NCBI GenBank assembly: GCA_034142505.1
Contig: JAWZDV010000092.1
Span: 1-64,000 of the forward strand
Source: Hungatella_A sp034142505
GTDB taxonomy: Bacteria; Bacillota; Clostridia; Lachnospirales; Lachnospiraceae
Reading direction: 5' to 3'
Length of the DNA: 64,000 nt
In this document: positions 42,921 through 51,712 of the stretch, piece by piece
Numbering within the stretch: the first letter of the stretch is position 1
Layout: each line of letters starts with the position of its first letter
Position numbers and translations under genes: made by a program
The notes under the pieces: model-generated
Seen by the model: only the letters and a program-made list of their open reading frames with translations
Database searches by the model: none
What the model was told of the DNA's origin: nothing

Positions 42921-43512
42921 AATATCCTTCCACCTTCCTTCTTAACCGGTTCAGAGTTTCGTCCGGCACCGGTATGTCCGCAATGCTTTCCCTTTCTTTC
43001 CCGATCTCCACCGGTTTTACCTGCTCTATGTGTCTGATTGGTTCCCGCTCTGCCGCGGCGGCGCTTTCTGTCTCCTCCGGCGGCTCCCTCGTCACCGCCA
43101 TCCGGATGTGGGTGACGGTTCCGAATGTGGGACTGTCCTGAGTTCCGTCTATGGTGATGTCGGTGTAGATGGGATAAAACTCCATATCTTTTGCCATGGC
43201 TTCCACATCCCCCGCCACCGCGTCCTCATACTGGGCAATCATCTGGCCCAGGCGCTGCTGTTCCATGCCGGTCAGTTCTTTTCTCAAATCCTCCGACTCA
43301 TTTTGTAATGTGATTGTCTCAAAGTAATAGGCAATCTTGTCTTCCAGCCGCAGGCCTCCTGTCAGCGGTTTTAAAACCAGCAGGATGAAGACCATACCGG
43401 AGAACAATTTTAAATACTTCTCATACTTTTTGTTCGGCAGCAGGTTGACCACCACGGTGATAAAAATGAGGTAAAAGACAATATTGCCTACCCAGCTGTA
43501 CAGTGCGGACAT
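42874..43512 (-). CDS. spoIIIAF: Stage III sporulation protein AF
   Basis: This 212-residue protein has two N-terminal membrane helices (YSWVGNIVFYLIFITVVVNL, then SGMVFILLVLKPLTGG) and a soluble domain ending RRKVEGYYGLQTMDVEIQL. It is part of the SpoIIIA complex. Its 47-bp overlap with spoIIIAG is longer than most overlaps in the operon. Confidence 0.94.
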   Translation of the reverse strand: MSALYSWVGNIVFYLIFITVVVNLLPNKKYEKYLKLFSGMVFILLVLKPLTGGLRLEDKIAYYFETITLQNESEDLRKELTGMEQQRLGQMIAQYEDAVAGDVEAMAKDMEFYPIYTDITIDGTQDSPTFGTVTHIRMAVTREPPEETESAAAAEREPIRHIEQVKPVEIGKERESIADIPVPDETLNRLRRKVEGYYGLQTMDVEIQLEER

Positions 43513-43553
43513 TTTACTCTCCTTCTATTGTTATAACGGTGCATTTTCCCGTT

Positions 43554-44969
43554 CTACGCGTAATAGCTCACATTTGTCCCGGCGCAGACCACCGCGACTG
43601 TAATGATAAGAAGCAGGGCGGCGGCCATCACCATGTTTAACAGCAGCTTGTGGCCCTTGGCGGCGGCCGACACGCAGGATACCAGTCGTTTGTCGCAGAC
43701 CGGTTCCAGCACGGCCGCCACACAGCGGTAGAGAATCATTAACACCGTCAGCTTCATGACGGGAACCGCCACGATGACCAGCAGAATGATGACGGCGGCC
43801 ATGCCCATGGTGTTCTTGATCAGGACCCCGGAGCCGAGAATCATCTGGGTGACAGCCGACGCCCCCTGGCCGATTCCGGGGATCAGTCCGATCAGCTTCT
43901 GGACGGCAGAATTTTTCACAGAATCTACATAGGGCAGAACAAGGCCCTGGATCACATGAAAGCCGAGCACCACTCCGATCAGGGTTTTTAAGCTCCAGCC
44001 GATGATCTGCTCCAGCAGTTCGGTTAAGTTGGAAATGATCTCCTCCTTGGAGATATGCCCCGCCAGCACCAGGATCATGTAGACGCGGACCAGTGGAATC
44101 AGACCGCTTCCGATCACCCACTGGGCGGCCGTGATGATCCAAAGGGTGAATTCATACATAGCCACTGAGGACACGCTGCCCCCGGCGAAAGCCACCGCCA
44201 GAAAATAGGTTGGCATCAACACCTTCATAAATTCCAGAATCCTTTCCACCACATTAGCGGCAATGGTGATGCTCTGGAAAAAACTGGTGGTTAAAAAGGT
44301 AAACAGCAACAGGTAGGTTACAAAAAATCCGGTCTCAGAAATCTGGCTTCCGTTAAAAACGCTGGAAAAATTGGTGAATACGGCGCCGAAGATTCCAAGG
44401 ATGATGATCTGGCCCATGAGGACGCCACCGTTGTGGATCTCTGCAAACAGGGTATTTTTGATGGCGCCCAGGAATTTTTCAAATACCTGGACTAAATGGC
44501 CGGCCATCAAATCCTTCATCACCTCCTGGAAAGATAAATTCCAGCCGTTCTCCCCCTTCTGCTCGTTGATGAAATCCTGGATATCCTGGAAATCAAAGTT
44601 GTCCATGGTATCCTGAACCGGCTCTCCTTCCTCCTGGGTGGGCGCGGAAGCTGCCTGTGAGCCGGTCTTTATTCCTGGCCCGGCCTGTCCGGCAGCTGCG
44701 GCGGCCCCTGGCCCGGCTGCTGATCCTAACACGGTTCCAGCCCCTGCCCCAACTCCTGATCCCGCCCCAGCTCCGGTTCCTGCCCCGGCTCCTGATCCCG
44801 GCCCCGCTCCGGTTCCTGCCCCGGCCTCGGACACCGCTCCGGCCCCAGCCACACTCCCCACTCTGGCTGCCGCTGCAGGAAATGAAATGACTGATGCCAG
44901 AACCCACGTGGTCAAAAAACAAATCACAGCTCTTAGCAGCACATTTCCCCCAAGTCCCCGGCCACTCAT
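43554..44969 (-). CDS. spoIIIAE: Stage III sporulation protein AE with Gly/Ala-rich insert
   Basis: This 471-residue polytopic membrane protein of the SpoIIIA complex has a signal peptide (residues ~10-34) and then a low-complexity Gly/Ala/Ser/Thr segment of about 65 residues (38-102; for example GAGTGAGPGSGAGAG). The normal SpoIIIAE body follows (FQDIQDFINEQKGENG, FTNFSSVFNGSQISETGFFV and a polytopic C-terminus). Family members I know are near 390-400 residues; the insert explains the excess. Its DNA contains a tandem 36-bp repeat. The insert sits in the exported N-terminal part. The start overlaps spoIIIAD by 4 bp. Confidence 0.93.
   Translation of the reverse strand: MSGRGLGGNVLLRAVICFLTTWVLASVISFPAAAARVGSVAGAGAVSEAGAGTGAGPGSGAGAGTGAGAGSGVGAGAGTVLGSAAGPGAAAAAGQAGPGIKTGSQAASAPTQEEGEPVQDTMDNFDFQDIQDFINEQKGENGWNLSFQEVMKDLMAGHLVQVFEKFLGAIKNTLFAEIHNGGVLMGQIIILGIFGAVFTNFSSVFNGSQISETGFFVTYLLLFTFLTTSFFQSITIAANVVERILEFMKVLMPTYFLAVAFAGGSVSSVAMYEFTLWIITAAQWVIGSGLIPLVRVYMILVLAGHISKEEIISNLTELLEQIIGWSLKTLIGVVLGFHVIQGLVLPYVDSVKNSAVQKLIGLIPGIGQGASAVTQMILGSGVLIKNTMGMAAVIILLVIVAVPVMKLTVLMILYRCVAAVLEPVCDKRLVSCVSAAAKGHKLLLNMVMAAALLLIITVAVVCAGTNVSYYA
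44755..44826. repeat. Tandem 36-bp repeat inside spoIIIAE
   Basis: Two copies (44755-44790 and 44791-44826) share CCTGATCCCG, CTCCGGTTCCTGCCCCGGC and most other positions. Twelve codons per unit encode a Gly/Ala-rich block, so the number of units can change without a frameshift. Shorter related CCGG/CCTG units surround it from about 44700 to 44870. Confidence 0.8.
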
Positions 44970-45352
44970 GACAAGAACACCTGGAGCGTCTCCAAAAGCG
45001 CCAGCAAAATCGGCATGCTCACCGCCAGGATGGACAGCTTTCCGAATATCTCAATCTGGGTACCCACAGACCCGTACCCGGCGTCCTTACACACCCCGGA
45101 GGCAAATTCCGCTATGTAGGTTATACCGATCATTTTCATCAGAGTGCCTAAATACACGCTGTTGATCTTGATATACCCCTGCACCTTCTCCATGGTGTCC
45201 AAAATCGTTTCCAGCTTACTCACACCATAAAAGAAAATCAGAAAACCGGCGCTGACCACCAGGTAGATTCCATACTCGCCCTTAACCCCTTTCAGCTGAA
45301 CGGCCAGCAGCACAGCCACCAGGCCGATAATCGATATGGTTACGACAGTCAT
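44966..45352 (-). CDS. spoIIIAD: Stage III sporulation protein AD
   Basis: This 128-residue membrane protein has three to four helices: TVVTISIIGLVAVLLAVQLK, GIYLVVSAGFLIFFYG, LGTLMKMIGITYIAEFASG and LSILAVSMPILLALLETL. It is highly typical of SpoIIIAD. It lies between spoIIIAC and spoIIIAE. Confidence 0.95.
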   Translation of the reverse strand: MTVVTISIIGLVAVLLAVQLKGVKGEYGIYLVVSAGFLIFFYGVSKLETILDTMEKVQGYIKINSVYLGTLMKMIGITYIAEFASGVCKDAGYGSVGTQIEIFGKLSILAVSMPILLALLETLQVFLS

Positions 45353-45367
45353 GTTCCATCTCCTCTG

Positions 45368-45562
45368 CTACAATGCAAACAGATTTTTAATAGTTTCAAA
45401 CAGATCATAGATATAAGGCACCATCCAAAACAGCACCAGAATCAGCCCCGCCAGGCTGGTTAAAAACGCCTGCTCCTCTCTCCCGCTGTGCTTTAACACC
45501 TGGCAGATGACGGAGACCAATATCCCCACCGCCGCTATCTTAAAGATTAAATTGACACCCAT
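45368..45562 (-). CDS. spoIIIAC: Stage III sporulation protein AC
   Basis: This 64-residue protein with two membrane helices (LIFKIAAVGILVSVICQVLK, LAGLILVLFWMVPYIYDL) matches SpoIIIAC in length and pattern. It is paralogous to the N-terminus of SpoIIIAD. Confidence 0.95.
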   Translation of the reverse strand: MGVNLIFKIAAVGILVSVICQVLKHSGREEQAFLTSLAGLILVLFWMVPYIYDLFETIKNLFAL

Positions 45563-45574
45563 GCCTTCCTCCTC

Positions 45575-46096
45575 TTAGCACAATATAATCACCAGAAACA
45601 GGCCCGCCATAATCCCAAGACTGGTGTAAAGATGGCTTTTTTCCCGCTGATGCTCCCGCAGATAATCAATTGCCAGATCCAGCTGCTCCAGATACAGAAG
45701 GATTGTCCGCTCCTGCATCTCACAGTCGAGATATCCAAGATGTTCCCCAAAACCGGCCAGCTCCTGCCTGTCCTTCTCCGACAGCCCGCAGTCGCTGCCG
45801 AGCCTTCCGATCTCTTCCTTCCACATGGCGTAGAACGCTTCCCCCTGCTGCATCTCGATCCGCCTGGACACTGCCGTAAAGAACTGGCCCAGCGGCCCTT
45901 CATTTTTACGTCCCACATGGGAAAATGCTTCCTCCAGCGGCGCGTTGGCGTAAATGATCTCTCCCTTCAACAGAAAGATCATCCGCCTCAGCTGCTCCAC
46001 CGCCCGGAGATGAGCCTTCCACTGCCCGGCCATCCAGATACCAAGACCGCTGGTGGCCGCGATCACGCAGATGCCGCCCACAATTTTAAACATCAT
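45575..46096 (-). CDS. spoIIIAB: Stage III sporulation protein AB
   Basis: This 173-residue protein has an N-terminal anchor (IVGGICVIAATSGLGIWMAG), a helical pilus-assembly-like domain (LRAVEQLRRMIFLLKGEIIY, APLEEAFSHV) and a C-terminal helix (SLGIMAGLFLVIILC). The first of two adjacent ATGs is 9 nt after GGAGG and overlaps the end of spoIIIAA by 11 bp. The longer open frame upstream lies over spoIIIAA and was rejected. Confidence 0.94.
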   Translation of the reverse strand: MMFKIVGGICVIAATSGLGIWMAGQWKAHLRAVEQLRRMIFLLKGEIIYANAPLEEAFSHVGRKNEGPLGQFFTAVSRRIEMQQGEAFYAMWKEEIGRLGSDCGLSEKDRQELAGFGEHLGYLDCEMQERTILLYLEQLDLAIDYLREHQREKSHLYTSLGIMAGLFLVIILC

Positions 46097-47057
46097 AGGC
46101 CAGCCCCTCCGGGTGGTACAGCTGGGTCCCTCTGGAATCATAGATCTGGGCCACATTTCCGATCTTTCCCCGGTTATCCAGCACGATGTACCGCTCAAAA
46201 ATCCGTTCCTGAACCAGTTTTCGCAGCACCGGCTTCTGTTTGATGTCCTCCACCGAATTCCCATGAACCGTGGCAATCAGCTTGCATCCGCAGTTCATCA
46301 CGTATTCCATGGCCTCCAGGTCCTCCCGGCTTCCAATCTCATCCACCGCGATCACCCTTGGCGACATGGTGCGGATCAGCATCATCATGCCCTTGGCCTT
46401 GGGACAGCAGTCCAGAATATCGGTTCTGATGCCCAGTTCATTCTGCGGCACCCCCTGATAGCAGGCCCCGATCTCCGACCTCTCGTCAATGACTCCCACC
46501 GTCATGCCCGGCGCTCTTCCCGTACCGTTGGAAATCTGGCGGATCATATCCCGCAGCAGCGTGGTCTTCCCGCACCGCGGCGGTGAGATCACCAGTGTAT
46601 GGTAAATGTCCCCGCCGTGATACAGATACGGCAGCACCGGCGACGCGCACCCCTTCACCTGATGGGACAGGCGGACGTTGATAAACGACACATACTTCAT
46701 GGACCGGATTCCCCTGTCATCTAAAATCGTCTTCCCCGCAATCCCAATCCGGTGCCCGCCCTGGATGGTGATAAATCCCTGCTTCATTTCCTCCTCATAA
46801 GCGTACAGCGAATAGTTGCTGATATACTCCATGGTCTCCCGCACTTCCTCCCGGGACACCACATAAGCGTCCTCCGAATTCCTGCTGAGCCTCCCATTGT
46901 GAGCCAGGTAATACTCCTGGTTCTTATAAATCACAAGAAGCGGCGCCTGGACTCTCAGACGAATCTCCTGTACGTCCTCAAAGTCCACATCCAGCCGCCC
47001 CAGAACATTCCGGATTCCCTTGGAAAATATTTTAATCAGCTCGTCTTTCTTCTCCAT
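46086..47057 (-). CDS. spoIIIAA: Stage III sporulation protein AA (ATPase)
   Basis: This 323-residue secretion-type ATPase has Walker A SPPRCGKTTLLRDM, Walker B VIAVDEIG, and GVIDERSEIG with CKLIATVHGNSVED near the C-terminus, related to type II/IV secretion ATPases. It is the first gene of the spoIIIA operon. CATATATT at 47082-47089 (minus strand) resembles a sigma-E -10 element, but no good -35 was seen. Confidence 0.96.
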   Translation of the reverse strand: MEKKDELIKIFSKGIRNVLGRLDVDFEDVQEIRLRVQAPLLVIYKNQEYYLAHNGRLSRNSEDAYVVSREEVRETMEYISNYSLYAYEEEMKQGFITIQGGHRIGIAGKTILDDRGIRSMKYVSFINVRLSHQVKGCASPVLPYLYHGGDIYHTLVISPPRCGKTTLLRDMIRQISNGTGRAPGMTVGVIDERSEIGACYQGVPQNELGIRTDILDCCPKAKGMMMLIRTMSPRVIAVDEIGSREDLEAMEYVMNCGCKLIATVHGNSVEDIKQKPVLRKLVQERIFERYIVLDNRGKIGNVAQIYDSRGTQLYHPEGLAYDV

Positions 47058-47130
47058 GTCCCCGCCTCCTCTTCTTTCTCCAATATATGTAGGGGCTTAT
47101 CCTAAAAAGAACACAAATTTTCCGAGCATG

Positions 47131-47158
47131 AAAAAAGAGTTCCGGGGGGCCGGAACTC
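47131..47158 (-). terminator. Terminator of the pentapeptide-repeat gene
   Basis: On the minus strand GAGTTCCGG-CCCC-CCGGAACTC is followed by TTTTTT, 18 bp after the stop codon. Confidence 0.9.
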
Positions 47159-47176
47159 TTACTGTATCTCTATTTA

Positions 47177-47836
47177 TTATGACTTAATCACCAGTCCCAG
47201 CCGCTTCGCCAAGTCTGCCGCCTGGTATAAATCAACCACGGCCCCCTTCAGTTCTGTCAGCTCATCGGACAAGGTCAGACCACTGATCTCGCAGGTGGTG
47301 AAATCCATCCCCTTCAGAGACGTTTGAAAGAAGCTGGCGTTGGTGAGTCTGACAGACAGCCAGACAAGGGACTTGCATTTGCACTGGGAGATGTTACCGC
47401 TTTCCAGCTGGGTCTCCTCAATGCGGATCTTCTCCAGTTTGGAAGCGTCGAAATTGGCATAGTTTAAGCTGCAGTCTTTGATGACTACATTCTGGATGAC
47501 ACTGCCGCAAAATCTGGCTCCAAGTCCTTTGGAGGACAGGAAACGACAGCGGTTGAAATATCCGTCACTGAAATTGCTGTTGGAGAAATCACAGGACCGG
47601 AATATAACATCCGTGAATTCTGCCTTTAAAAAGGAACAGTCCTGGAAACTGCAGTTTTCGAATACGGTTTTTGAGACGCAGAGGCCGTCAAAGTTCTCCT
47701 CCAGTGCGTCCAGCTTTGTGATATGTTTCTCTTCTAAACGCTCTTCGCGGTCCTTACATTCCATTAGTACTTCAATACCGCCCGCCAGTTCCTCCAGCTG
47801 TGGCGGCATCCAGGGCTGCATGATTCCTGTTGCCAT
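47177..47836 (-). CDS. Pentapeptide-repeat protein
   Basis: This 219-residue protein has degenerate pentapeptide repeats across about residues 50-185 (CSFQDCSFLKAEFTDVIF, CDFSNSNFSDGYFNRCRF, CSLNYANFDASKL), which predict a right-handed quadrilateral helix. There is no signal peptide. Known members act as protein scaffolds or DNA mimics protecting gyrase; a role here cannot be assigned. It is a single gene between spoIIIAA and the anti-sigma gene. Confidence 0.88.
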   Translation of the reverse strand: MATGIMQPWMPPQLEELAGGIEVLMECKDREERLEEKHITKLDALEENFDGLCVSKTVFENCSFQDCSFLKAEFTDVIFRSCDFSNSNFSDGYFNRCRFLSSKGLGARFCGSVIQNVVIKDCSLNYANFDASKLEKIRIEETQLESGNISQCKCKSLVWLSVRLTNASFFQTSLKGMDFTTCEISGLTLSDELTELKGAVVDLYQAADLAKRLGLVIKS

Positions 47837-47936
47837 TTGTATGTTCCTCCGGTTTTTTATTTATTGTTATCTGCCTATGACTTCCTATATATCACATTTT
47901 ATGGAACAGGTCAATGAAAACCAGAAGTCTGAATTG

Positions 47937-48950
47937 TCACTGGGAATCAACTTCCAGGTGAAATTGGGTTTCCAAGCCGTATTCTACTCCGTTGATGGTG
48001 ACAGCGCGGACATCATTTAAGTCCAGAACCCGGGAAAAGCCGATGGTCATGGTACTGTCGTCCTCCTCTGTCCATCCAAAAGAAACCTCTGATACAATGC
48101 CGTCAATTTCTCCATCTCCTTTGCTGTACAGGCTCAGTGAGACGCCATCCTCCCTGTTCAGAAACATCGTATCCACCGGATTCTGCTCCCGCTCACTGAC
48201 CGTGTTGTCGAAATACAGTTTGACATTCAGGCTTGAGAGAACCAGCTTTTTACAGTGTGGAATCTCCATATCTTCCAGTACCAGGCGGGTCATGGCTGAG
48301 GGTTGGTCTACGGTAAAGACTGCTATGGGTTCATTCATTCCCTTCTCCCGGTCCCACACCAGTATATTGGCCGTAAAATCCTCCTCACGGTCCTTCCAAT
48401 CCAGTCCCATCCTGACGGAAACTACCGCACTTCCATCTTCTCCGGATTCCCAGTCAGTGGACGCCGAACCAGCCACATCCGCCATAAAACGCAGTTGACG
48501 GGCAGCCGTCTCCATATCTATTTTGGACTCCGGTTTCTGGTTTTCTAGATTCTGGTTTTCTTGATTCTGATCTAAATTCTCTTTTATAGGAAAAATCCGG
48601 AATTTAGCCAATAAAATGTCTCGTGTATAACTATACCCTTCAAACGCAATCCGCATATCCCCGTAATCCGCGCTCTGCCCCGTTACTGGCATATAGGTTC
48701 CGTTGATCTCTTCAGCCACCGGACTGTCCGCATTTCTGAAAAACGTTTTAAAAAATTCCACAGGCCCCTCCCCCGTCATCGCAAATGAAATTGTTGTCGC
48801 CGCCAGCAGGATTCCCACCGCCGCCAGACATGCCGCCACCGGTTTTCTAAGCCGTCTGCGCCGGTCGCATTTCCCCTCCAGCACCGGCACCTGTTCGGAG
48901 GCATGCAGTTTTGAAAATGTCGATTGATATAACTCTCTGTTACTCTTCAT
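47937..48950 (-). CDS. Membrane-bound anti-sigma-factor-like protein
   Basis: This 337-residue protein has a short cytosolic N-terminus (about 35 residues, basic RRRRLRKP), one membrane helix (VAACLAAVGILLAATTISFA) and a large extracytoplasmic domain, the layout of DUF4179-type anti-sigma factors. It overlaps the ECF sigma gene by 11 bp, supporting a sigma/anti-sigma pair. Residues around 125-145 form an Asn/Gln-rich stretch (NLDQNQENQNLENQKPESK) that may be a flexible insertion. Function is inferred from context and topology. Confidence 0.72.
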   Translation of the reverse strand: MKSNRELYQSTFSKLHASEQVPVLEGKCDRRRRLRKPVAACLAAVGILLAATTISFAMTGEGPVEFFKTFFRNADSPVAEEINGTYMPVTGQSADYGDMRIAFEGYSYTRDILLAKFRIFPIKENLDQNQENQNLENQKPESKIDMETAARQLRFMADVAGSASTDWESGEDGSAVVSVRMGLDWKDREEDFTANILVWDREKGMNEPIAVFTVDQPSAMTRLVLEDMEIPHCKKLVLSSLNVKLYFDNTVSEREQNPVDTMFLNREDGVSLSLYSKGDGEIDGIVSEVSFGWTEEDDSTMTIGFSRVLDLNDVRAVTINGVEYGLETQFHLEVDSQ

Positions 48951-49422
48951 TCCACACCTCCCCTAACGTCTCCCTCAACATCCTTCTGGCTCTCATCAGC
49001 CTGGTGGTCACGGCCGTTTCCCTGACGCCGAGAATCTTTGCAATCTCCCTGGTGGAATAATCCTCATAGTAATACAAATGGACCACCGCGCGATATTTCC
49101 AGGGCAGTTCCATCACCGCCATAAAAAGCCTGCTCTGCTCCTTCTCCTCAAATTGTAAAGAGTCCGCATAATCCTCCAGGTTCTGGCAACGGCTGCGCCA
49201 GGGGGACAGAAGCATCTTCTTGCACTCGTTAATGGTCACCCGGATCAGCCAGTTCTTTTTGTGCTCCTCAGACTCCAGCACTTTTTTGTTGTTGTAATAC
49301 TTGATCAGCACATTCTGTGTGATATCGTCCGCATCATAACTGTTTTTCATGTAGTTGTACGCAATTGCGAAAATGCAGTCCCGGTATCTCTCCGCAGTCT
49401 CTTCCAGTTCTTCTCTCAACAT
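48940..49422 (-). CDS. ECF-type RNA polymerase sigma factor
   Basis: This 160-residue sigma-70-family factor has region 2 (YRDCIFAIAYNYMKNSYDAD, DITQNVLIKYY) and region 4 (LPWKYRAVVHLYYYEDYSTR, EIAKILGVRETAVTTRLMRA). AAAGGAG lies upstream. It is followed by the likely membrane anti-sigma gene. No clear ECF promoter was recognised before it. Confidence 0.92.
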   Translation of the reverse strand: MLREELEETAERYRDCIFAIAYNYMKNSYDADDITQNVLIKYYNNKKVLESEEHKKNWLIRVTINECKKMLLSPWRSRCQNLEDYADSLQFEEKEQSRLFMAVMELPWKYRAVVHLYYYEDYSTREIAKILGVRETAVTTRLMRARRMLRETLGEVWNEE

Positions 49423-49537
49423 ACAAGCCTGCCGCTCCTTTGTCTTTGACTTTTCAGTCCCTTTACTTGTAATATCTTTTCCAGTGGCGAAATATCACAT
49501 GAATTTCTCATTTTTCTAAAAATATTCTCCCATATAC

Positions 49538-49577
49538 AAAAACGGCATGCCGTCTATCATCTACGACACACCGTTTT
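49538..49577 (-). terminator. Terminator after the interrupted lipase gene
   Basis: On the minus strand AAAACGG and CCGTTTTT enclose an inner TGTCGTAGATGATAGACGGCA structure, and the stem ends in a T-run, 4 bp after the stop codon. Confidence 0.75.
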
Positions 49578-49580
49578 CCC

Positions 49581-50906
49581 TTAAAATCCTTTATTTCTCA
49601 GTCCGTTAACCAGATTTACATAAAATTCCCGCACATCGAACTCCCGGATATTCTCCCGGTTCAAATCAATCATATCCCCATGGGAAATGCCTCTCTTCCC
49701 AGGTGTGGTAAGGAACGTAAAATTTTCTCCCCAGGGAAAAGAACTCTCCGCCACCAGTCCGTCATTGGGACCGTCAAAATACTTCACCAGCTGATGGGAG
49801 AAATTCAGTGGAAAACGACCGTCGGACGCCCGGTTTAATTTCGATCCCACGCTCTGGTAATAAACTCCCGGCATATCCGGAACTTTCTCATTAAATGCCT
49901 CGCAGGCGGAAGCCGTCAAGTCCGATACCGCCGCAATGAAGTCCGGCTTCTCATCCCCCAGCTTTTTCAGTGCCACGTTGTAAGTGTCCGCCACCTTCTC
50001 TTTCAGCGCCTCCGGCATCACATTTAATAAATAATCCGCGAACACACAACCCCGGTGAGGTGTATTGACCGTCGTCAGAGATGCCACATAATCCGCCATC
50101 CCCAGTCAACTGACTGCATAGCGGCAGTCAAGTCCGCCCTTGGAATGGGCGATGATATTTATCTTCCCACATCCGGATTCCTCCACAATCTGTTTGATCC
50201 GCACGGCCAGTTCCTCCGCGCTGTCTGCCACCGAGGCCGCCGACGGATGATTGCCATAATAGATCACCGCCCCGTTTTTTTCCAGTTCTTTCGGCACTCT
50301 TCCCCAGTAATTGAAATATTTAAAATCCCGGAAAAAAACTCCGTGAACCATCAACAGCGGATATTTTGTCCTGCACCGCTCCTCATGCTCCAGAGATGCC
50401 GTATGTAAAATCTTTTTGCTCTCAAATCCGGCCTCCTCATAGGCGATGTTGATAATCTTCCACAGTGCCAGCAGATTGAGCACCGGCAGCCAGCCGCAGA
50501 TAATTCCGATCACCCGCCATTTCAGTCCAATCTGGGCCGATGTGGCATACACTCGGATAATTCCGTTCCAAAAGACAATCGCCTCCACCACTACAACCGT
50601 CAGCACATTGAAAAACCAGATCAATGCACTTCCCATGAAAAACTTTGGAAGCAGTGCGATCATCCAAATCACGGAAATACTGCCGGATATCAGAAACAGG
50701 ATCAGCAGTTCACATCCATCGGCGCAGATCCGATGACGTCGGAACGGCATTTTCCGGTTCTCCAGTGACGGGACAATATTTATCAACACAAATAAGAATA
50801 TAAGCGGGATTATCCACAGGCCGCCGCCTGTAAAATAAGAAATCAGTGGATAATTGGCCGTAAGGCACAGCAAACCGGCGGCTATCATTCTGACCACGTA
50901 TTTCAT
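49581..50906 (-). pseudogene. Membrane alpha/beta-hydrolase (lipase-like) interrupted by an in-frame TGA
   Basis: The gene spans 442 codons in one frame with a TGA at codon 267 (50106-50108). The first part has about four membrane helices and then an alpha/beta-hydrolase core. The nucleophile Ser255 is in NIIAHSKGGLDCRYAVS. Directly after the TGA the frame continues LGMADYVASLTTVNTPHRG, the conserved continuation in this lipase family, and later DGLVAESSFPWG and SHGDMIDLNREN with the likely catalytic Asp and His. The stop therefore separates nucleophile from the rest of the triad. A sense codon such as CGA or AGA is expected at that position. Recent inactivation, a sequencing error or read-through are all possible; the sense-codon continuity is direct. 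Confidence 0.85.
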
Positions 50907-50989
50907 GTTCCTCTACTCTCCCCTCTCACACGGTCATCGCTAGTTACCCCCTATTATACACTTGAAGCTGCCTGATGTGTTATATAATT

Positions 50990-51583
50990 TTACAAAATCT
51001 GTCGAATCTGGTACAAGTGGCCATCTCTTACCCTGCTGTCGGCGGCGGCCGTTTTTTTGTCACAGAGAATCCGTCCCTGGTCAAATAATTTCTTCACCTG
51101 ATTTCTTGTCAGACCCAGTTCCTGCGAAAACAGCGCATCGGCGCGCAGGCGCAGGAAAGCGTTTAACCTAATCTCAATTTCTTCTGCATTGTCATCACCA
51201 CAGGGGGCCTGGGTTTCGGCCTTTACCACCGTATAGCTGCTGCCTTCTGGCGTCTCTGCCATCTCCACACCATTTTTCAGGAACAGCTCCCTGCTTGTCC
51301 CATATTTAAAAGTCAGTTCCCCATCATTGCTCAAAAATCCCTCGTACTCTTTCCGTTCCAGAGATTCCGGTGACACCCGCTCATAGATCGTCATATTAAA
51401 GGTGCTCTTACACTGATGGCACCGGTAAATCAGCCAGACATCCAGGAGCCGTCCGTTGCCGTTGACTCTGAATTTCCCGCTGTTGATAAACTCTGTCTTC
51501 TGCCCGCATTTCGGGCATCTGCGCCGGACTGCCGGCAGACTTCCGCCGGTGATCAGCCACTGCTGCCTCATTTTTACACTCAT
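50990..51583 (-). CDS. DUF1062 family protein
   Basis: This 197-residue protein has paired CxxC motifs that probably bind zinc (RRCPKCGQKTEFINSGKFRV and YRCHQCKSTFNMTIYERV), then a segment with FLRLRADALFSQELGLTRNQ and VKKLFDQGRI resembling an S4-like end. This fits DUF1062. The start at 51583 is supported by GGAGGG 8 nt upstream; the frame continues 42 codons further without support. Function is unknown. It lies 129 bp after the CD3324-like gene. Confidence 0.85.
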   Translation of the reverse strand: MSVKMRQQWLITGGSLPAVRRRCPKCGQKTEFINSGKFRVNGNGRLLDVWLIYRCHQCKSTFNMTIYERVSPESLERKEYEGFLSNDGELTFKYGTSRELFLKNGVEMAETPEGSSYTVVKAETQAPCGDDNAEEIEIRLNAFLRLRADALFSQELGLTRNQVKKLFDQGRILCDKKTAAADSRVRDGHLYQIRQIL

Positions 51584-51712
51584 GATAAATTCCCTCCGCT
51601 GCCAATCTATCATGAATACGCCCCCCGCGGGAACCTCAATCTCATATCTGTAACAATCCGGTGGAATCCCCGGTTCTGCCGCCAGAAACACGCAAAAAAG
51701 AGCAGTCATCCC

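Noticed and set aside
44638..45165. Long Pro/Ala-rich plus-strand frame opposite spoIIIAE
   Set aside because: It is the antisense reading of the Gly/Ala-coding repeat; GC-rich repeats keep all frames open. No ribosome site.
50106..50108. TGA in the lipase gene as selenocysteine
   Set aside because: The family has no selenoprotein members that I know, and the position in homologues is usually a basic residue. No SECIS-like hairpin was evident just after it.
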